Assembly (NCBI GenBank): GCA_030704615.1
Contig: CM060732.1
Location: 41,335,053 to 41,399,052, forward strand
Source: Takakia lepidozioides
Lineage: Eukaryota; Streptophyta; Takakiopsida; Takakiales; Takakiaceae
Reading direction: 5' to 3'
Length of the DNA: 64,000 nucleotides
The position numbers and the translations under genes were made by a program. Positions 59,012 through 64,000 of this stretch are shown one piece after another; within the stretch, counting starts at the first letter, position 1, and each line of letters starts with the position of its first letter. The notes below the pieces were generated by a model that saw nothing but the letters and a program-made list of their open reading frames with translations, made no database searches and was not told the origin of the DNA.

Positions 59012-61703
59012 TTACTTGATGACCAATTTCTGGCTTGGCCTAGGAGACAAGCTGACATTGCGCTGGAATAGCCCCTTCACAGCCTCGATGTAGCGTTCAT
59101 GAAACTCGGCAAGACTTTCGCCTTCTTTAGCAAACAACGGATCACCAATGACAACTAGAAGCTTCCTGTTCGCAAAAACAAGAGGAAAATGAAACAATTT
59201 ACTGGTCAGCTAAACTGGTTGTGTGATTTGAAATACAAATTTACCCCACCACTAACAACTGGATTTTATGATTTCAAGTTGCAAAAGGAAGAGGGAGCCG
59301 GAGGAGACTTACTTGCGGTAGGGCATGGGCAGATTGTAGTAGCCCCGCATGAATGGCACCCCAATCCTGCAGTAGCGGTTCACTACCTCCCAGAACTTCA
59401 AAAATCCTTTAGAATCATGGCTGAAAAGCTGCAAGATTAGGCCACAACGTTAGTTTACAGGGTCTTACAAGTCACAGGCAACAAACAGTATTTTTTTGTT
59501 CAAACATCCAGACAGGCAGACTAGATTATTGAACCTGATTCTCGTTGAAAGCATACACGGGCACCACGCCGGCGTTCTCTTCCATAGCTGTCTTTAGAAA
59601 ACCGCTCCTGCACAATCAAAATACAAGACATCAGAAACCATTATTTGCTATTCAGAACATCAACAATGTTACATCGACCGTATTTTACAATCAAACACCG
59701 CATTCAACGAGAATAGATAATTCCACTGCACTCAACCAAATAAAGTGTAGCTCCACAATCCTTCTTGCCTCCCTCAGGGCCTCTAATCCCCTAGGCTCTT
59801 TTTTCAGCAGTTAATTCCTTAATTCCGCATCTCTTGCTTAGCCATGCTGGACTGTAGTGTTCCAGATTCCTACTTTCATCATGTGTGGACATTGCAACTG
59901 ACATGATGATCAGATGCATTGCAAGACACGGTTCTCTCAACAATGTAACCAAGTGAAAATGCAGGAATGAAACGCAAGCCCTTTTCGCATACTCAATTCT
60001 TAATAAGCGCAGAGATTTCTGTCAAGGTAGGGTTATGAGTGTACCGTCTTTTGAGGTAAAGCATATCAACATCATCTCGGGTGCCCAAGCACACTTCCTT
60101 AACACCTCCAACTGCAATTGTGACCTTCACCCATTCCCAAAACACAGGGCCCAAATTCAGATGATAACATCTGCCTCCTCCTTTTAAACCCCATAGCACT
60201 TTCGACTTGGCTACTCGCATGTTCCATTGACAAGCCCGGCAGCAATCTTCCACAACAAATCGAGTGGAGTGGCGTTAAGCACTTCCATTGCGTTGATGTG
60301 GGTCACAATATCCATGGGCACAGAAGTAAGGACCTACTTCTTGTCAGCATCAGTCATTGATCCTACGCATCCATCGAGGTGCCATCCGTTGATACACTGG
60401 TTGGGGCCCAAGAAAAATTGCAGATGCGTGCACAAGTGCTTCCTTTTTTTAACGAAAAATGTTGCATTGCAGTCAAAGATATTCAAGTTCAGAGACAGAT
60501 CACAAGGACTCACATGGTTTTTTTGCCGCAACTTTGTCACAATGGAGCGCTTGTCAACGGGTATGGAGCCAATGATATAGAACCAGTTTCTGAGTAAAGG
60601 CACCTGGAAGAAGCCCCCGGCTGCAGTCTGGAACAAGTCCCCTGCATTAATGAAGAGTATCCGGGCTTAATACGCCTTCAATGATTTACACTTGGGCTTC
60701 TGAAAAATGTTCTCGTTCTGCTGCTAAAGTTCTCTACGATTCATAAAGCCCTGAAATCTCATTCGAATCTCTTACACCAAGGCTGTTTATCAGAATCGAA
60801 ACTCATGGGTACGATTGTACCTCTTCAAGTTCTGACAGCGTTTGAATGCAAAAATCGTAAATGCTCTGTTTTTTCCAAAATGCTAATAGAATGATCAGAA
60901 GACTAATTATATTACTACTCTCCTCACCGAAACGATCCACTCTTGAGCAACTGAATGGTAGTCGCAAGTAAAAGCACAAACATTCATGTGTTCATTTTGT
61001 CAGACTGTCATCGATCTGTATTAAAGCAATTTTACGAAGCATATCATCTAGACATCAACGCCTCCTTCCTCCCGCCGGGATGTAGATCACCTCTATCCAT
61101 GTGTAATCTAGCTGCGTAACTGTAACCACCTTAGGTCTGCAAAAGTTAAGCTGCTCTACCTTGCTTGAGCTTGATGGGCTCCCTCCAAATCTCATGCAAC
61201 AGAGAAAACATTGAAGCTGAGTAGAACATTCGACCATGCGGATGGAACGCAAATATGTAGGCCTTGTGCTCTGGAAAGGGAACCTTGGGCACTATGAACT
61301 GCGCACTAGGCACATATCTGGCAAGTGCCTCATACAACACACGTAATTTTCTCCGAAGCTTTGGTCGGTAATATGGAGGGATCAAAAGCAAGAGCAATAG
61401 GAATGAAATGAAAGCCGACACGGGTAACCATCCCCATCGCTTGTAAACCCACGCGAGCGATACCCAAAGCACAATACTAGGCAGCGGTGTGAATGGAATC
61501 ATATGGTAGAAAAACACTATCAGAATGTCCGATATGGTAGTTGAATTCGGAGGGGCAAACTGATAGAGCCGGGGCTCAGAGCTATCCATGGAAGGTGTTG
61601 GGGAGAGCTCAGTTGGTTTGGTGATGCCATCCTGCACAATCTGGTGGGCGTGCCCGAGTTGCTCTCCGATATCTCTACCATCCTCCGTGACATTCGTTTC
61701 CAT
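59012..61703 (-). CDS. DGAT2: DGAT2-family acyl-CoA:(di)acylglycerol acyltransferase
   Basis: Makes triacylglycerol from diacylglycerol and acyl-CoA at the ER, or acts on a related acceptor. Six exons: 61703-61160, 60641-60514, 60124-60045, 59607-59535, 59428-59313, 59165-59012; the phases all agree and give 364 residues, normal for the family. Residues about 55-110 hold two hydrophobic helices (ISDILIVFFYHMIPF, VSAFISFLLLLLLIP). The catalytic motif FAFHPHGRMF follows (about residue 157), then FFQVPLLRNWFYIIGSIP, VTIAVGGVKEVC (family PGGxxE region), MLYLKRRSGFLK, VVPVYAFNENQ, RGYYNLPMPYRK and VVIGDPLF...FHERYIEAVKGLF near the end. HPHG is the animal, fungal and algal form; flowering-plant DGAT2s usually have EPHS. 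A monoacylglycerol or wax acyltransferase role is possible. Confidence 0.88.
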
Positions 61704-61762
61704 TTATGAATCTAATTCAAAATTGACCACTCGACTTGAGGTGTTGATGCAGCTGGAGAGCT

Positions 61763-61795
61763 GTCTCTCTCTCTCTCTCTCTCTCTTCTCTCACG
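61763..61795. repeat. CT microsatellite in DGAT2 5' region
   Basis: About 15 CT units ending about 60 bp upstream of the DGAT2 ATG, on the antisense strand a GA repeat in the probable 5' UTR. Confidence 0.9.
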
Positions 61796-64000
61796 AACAC
61801 ACATAGTCAGTGAAAGATGTAAAGCTTGGAAAACCCATTTGGAGTTGGAAAGTCATCTCTTCTCTGCAGTCTGAAATTGCAGACATTTTGGGCTTCGCTT
61901 TGCCCCCGTCTACTTGGGTTCTGTGTAGAAGATGGTAATGGAAAACTTGAGGTACTTGACCCCTCCGAAGCGTTAGCTTCGAAGGTGCAAGCTCCCGCTT
62001 GACAACGCATGACTGTAGATGAACATGGGTACTTCTCTTCGCTTTTCCAAGCTTGCTCACTTTTCAACGTGGAGCCCGAAGGTTGACAGGCCTACAGACT
62101 AGGTGGCCAGTATGCCCATCGAAGTTCCCACGTGTCCGTCGCCTCCTTCTCAAATCTCACTGGTCCACACTGACAGTCCACGAAAGAAAAGACCAGCGAG
62201 ACGGAGCTGAGGATGAAGACGACTTGGAACTCCCTCCAGTGAGCATCTTTGCATTGGGGATGGTTTGGGCACCATCCACACCTTCGCCAAATAATAGATG
62301 AGACATGCCCTCTCCCGCATCCCCACCCGCCTCCCATATATGCCATCGTCAACCATGCCCAGGGCACGCATTCCCTATACATCCTGCCCGTATCCCCATC
62401 CCGCCCACATGCATCCTGTCGTCACCCATACGCCATTGCACCCATGCCTCGGTATCCATACGCTTTCTTTCCCAAATCATTCACATACACTGCCACCCCA
62501 ATCAAGGGTCTTGCTACCCTCATCGTGCATTTCCTCGTATAGCAGTTCTGTCCATGCTTTTGAAACGCGTCCCTACCCTCGCACTCTGCATTCACATTCC
62601 AACTCGAATTGAGTTTGTATGTTGCATTGTAGAGCGAAACCTACACAATGTACCCTAAATTACCCTTAGTAATCAGAGTGACGTTCGTCATTCTACATCT
62701 GTGCTGCAGCGGAAGAGAAAACACAGATGCAGGTGATGCCTTAACTCGTGTCGATGCCAGGTCTTAATGGTGGTTGCATATGTAAGCAGGTTCCCTGAAA
62801 GCAGCTCAACAATTTAGGAAGGGCTGGGCCTTTGGGGTTAATTCACCTACTAACATTTGCATGATAGTTCAATCATCAAAACACCTTGCTACGATTAATG
62901 ACCACCCATGTGGCCCCAATGACAGATCCTCACTTTCCCTCTTCCCAATCTTTTCTCGCACTAAGAGCTGGACATGGAACTCTGGCCCTATGCCTGCAGT
63001 TCACAGTTCATAAATCATCCTTTTAGCTGATCAATGCCACAACCCCTGCCCTAGCATGGAGTACACACTGACAAGACCTAATGCAGCAGGGATCTAAAAG
63101 GAAAGGGTGACAAAGGTCTACATGATGTTATCAGAGAGAATAATACCCACTACACCAAACCAGACTAAGCAATAAAAAAGAGTAGCAAGGGATATGAACC
63201 CTAAATCATATCAACAGCAGAAATGAACTGATGTAGGAAGGACGAGCTATAAATGTTTTGCAGATGCAGCTACCATGCAAGAAATAGAAATGCCAACGCA
63301 GTGGATAACACTCATTTCATTACCCCAACCAGAAATCTCTGAACTTTATCTAAACCCTTTCTGCATAGGGAATCAACAAAGCAAAGAACTCTTCAGATGG
63401 TGAAGCTTATCTTCCTAAATTGCTGACAGCAGGATAGACTTACTAATTGATGCATGACACCACCCTCTTTCCCTAGAGCTAAACCCAAAAGATGATACCC
63501 TGAAATCAAAGGATGCCCATTGTGCAGGGCCTACATTAAATAAAGAAACCCAGCACGGAAAAACTAACCCAGAAAGGAGTAGGTTAGCATGCTGAACTAA
63601 ATCAGTGTGTATCACCCATGCTAAGAGACCACCCACTGCAGGGAAATAGCAAACAGAAGAGCAGAGCTGCTACACCCCAAAGATTGGCAAGATCCCCATG
63701 AATGCTGCAAATTTGCAGAGAATGCAGCTGAGCTAAACCCAGCGAATACACATACATAGATGCCCCAAAATGGCTGCAGGCTTCTCCATTCATACGCTGT
63801 CACCTCCAATACATCATCATTCTCCCAAAGATGCCTCCATAGCCCTAATCACTTACATGCTTCTCTACACCTCACACCTCTCTCTCACTTCCCTCCTTAC
63901 TTCCTTCCCATGCTACGCTCACACCAAAATGCTGAAAAAGAGACCCACTATCACACCAGCCCGGCTAAGTTGAAGCACCCTGTGGATTGCACTTGAAGAG
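61796..64000. other. Intergenic region, no gene supported
   Basis: Presumed DGAT2 promoter side. Pyrimidine-rich stretch at 62290-62600. ORFs at 62092-62382, 63415-63636 and 63602-63996 show no known domain. Confidence 0.45.

Overview
The window is nuclear DNA of a land plant. Genes are split by GT-AG introns and lie far apart between retroelement fragments, SINEs, fold-back elements and plant-type telomere-like TTTAGGG/TTAGGG tracts. One gene is a plant-only transcription factor (LONESOME HIGHWAY-type bHLH). The mix of this with an ArsH flavoprotein, a Hedgehog-type Hint protein and an animal/alga-like HPHG DGAT2 points to a non-seed plant (bryophyte, lycophyte or fern grade). That placement is inference. 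No prokaryotic signals (operons, ribosome binding sites) are present.

Layout. 1-6.8 kb: 3' two thirds of a LHW-type bHLH gene (+). 6.4-8.6 and 12.35-14.57 kb: a 2.2 kb direct duplication carrying the last LHW exon. 8.8-10.5 kb: a two-exon arsH gene (+). 10.8-12.35 kb: a 5'-truncated LINE (-). 14.8-15.3 kb: a small single-TM protein (+). 17.2-20.4 kb: dispersed repeat and LTR-like DNA. 20.4-34.3 kb: a large composite mobile element. 34.9-42.2 kb: repeats, a SINE and a 1.4 kb fold-back element. 43.5-46.9 kb: a secreted Hint (Hedgehog-type autoprocessing) gene (-). 47.9-48.4 kb: repeat plus SINE. 48.4-56.1 kb: a second copy of the large element. 56.2-58.5 kb: nested repeats. 59.0-61.7 kb: a six-exon DGAT2-family gene (-). 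61.8-64 kb: no gene recognised.

The striking system is the large-element family. Each copy has a terminal region with GTGAGC motifs followed by GATGAATG-rich DNA. Next comes a multi-exon gene whose product joins a conserved N-terminal exon, a ParB/Srx-like domain and a permuted (beta-class) DNA methyltransferase. In the best copy this gene is divergent from a MULE-like transposase carrying a WRKY-GCM1-type zinc finger. Introns of every copy are studded with spaced palindromes that share the core CGTCAACG/CGTTGACG, but each copy has its own private arm sequence. The core contains TTGAC, the W-box core bound by WRKY-type fingers. In copy A, exons 2-5 (ParB half) lie inverted inside the gene, between inverted palindrome copies. 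All three copies carry disabling lesions, so active relatives must lie elsewhere.

Exon boundaries are read by eye from splice consensus, frame continuity and family knowledge. Family assignments rest on motif recognition without a database search.
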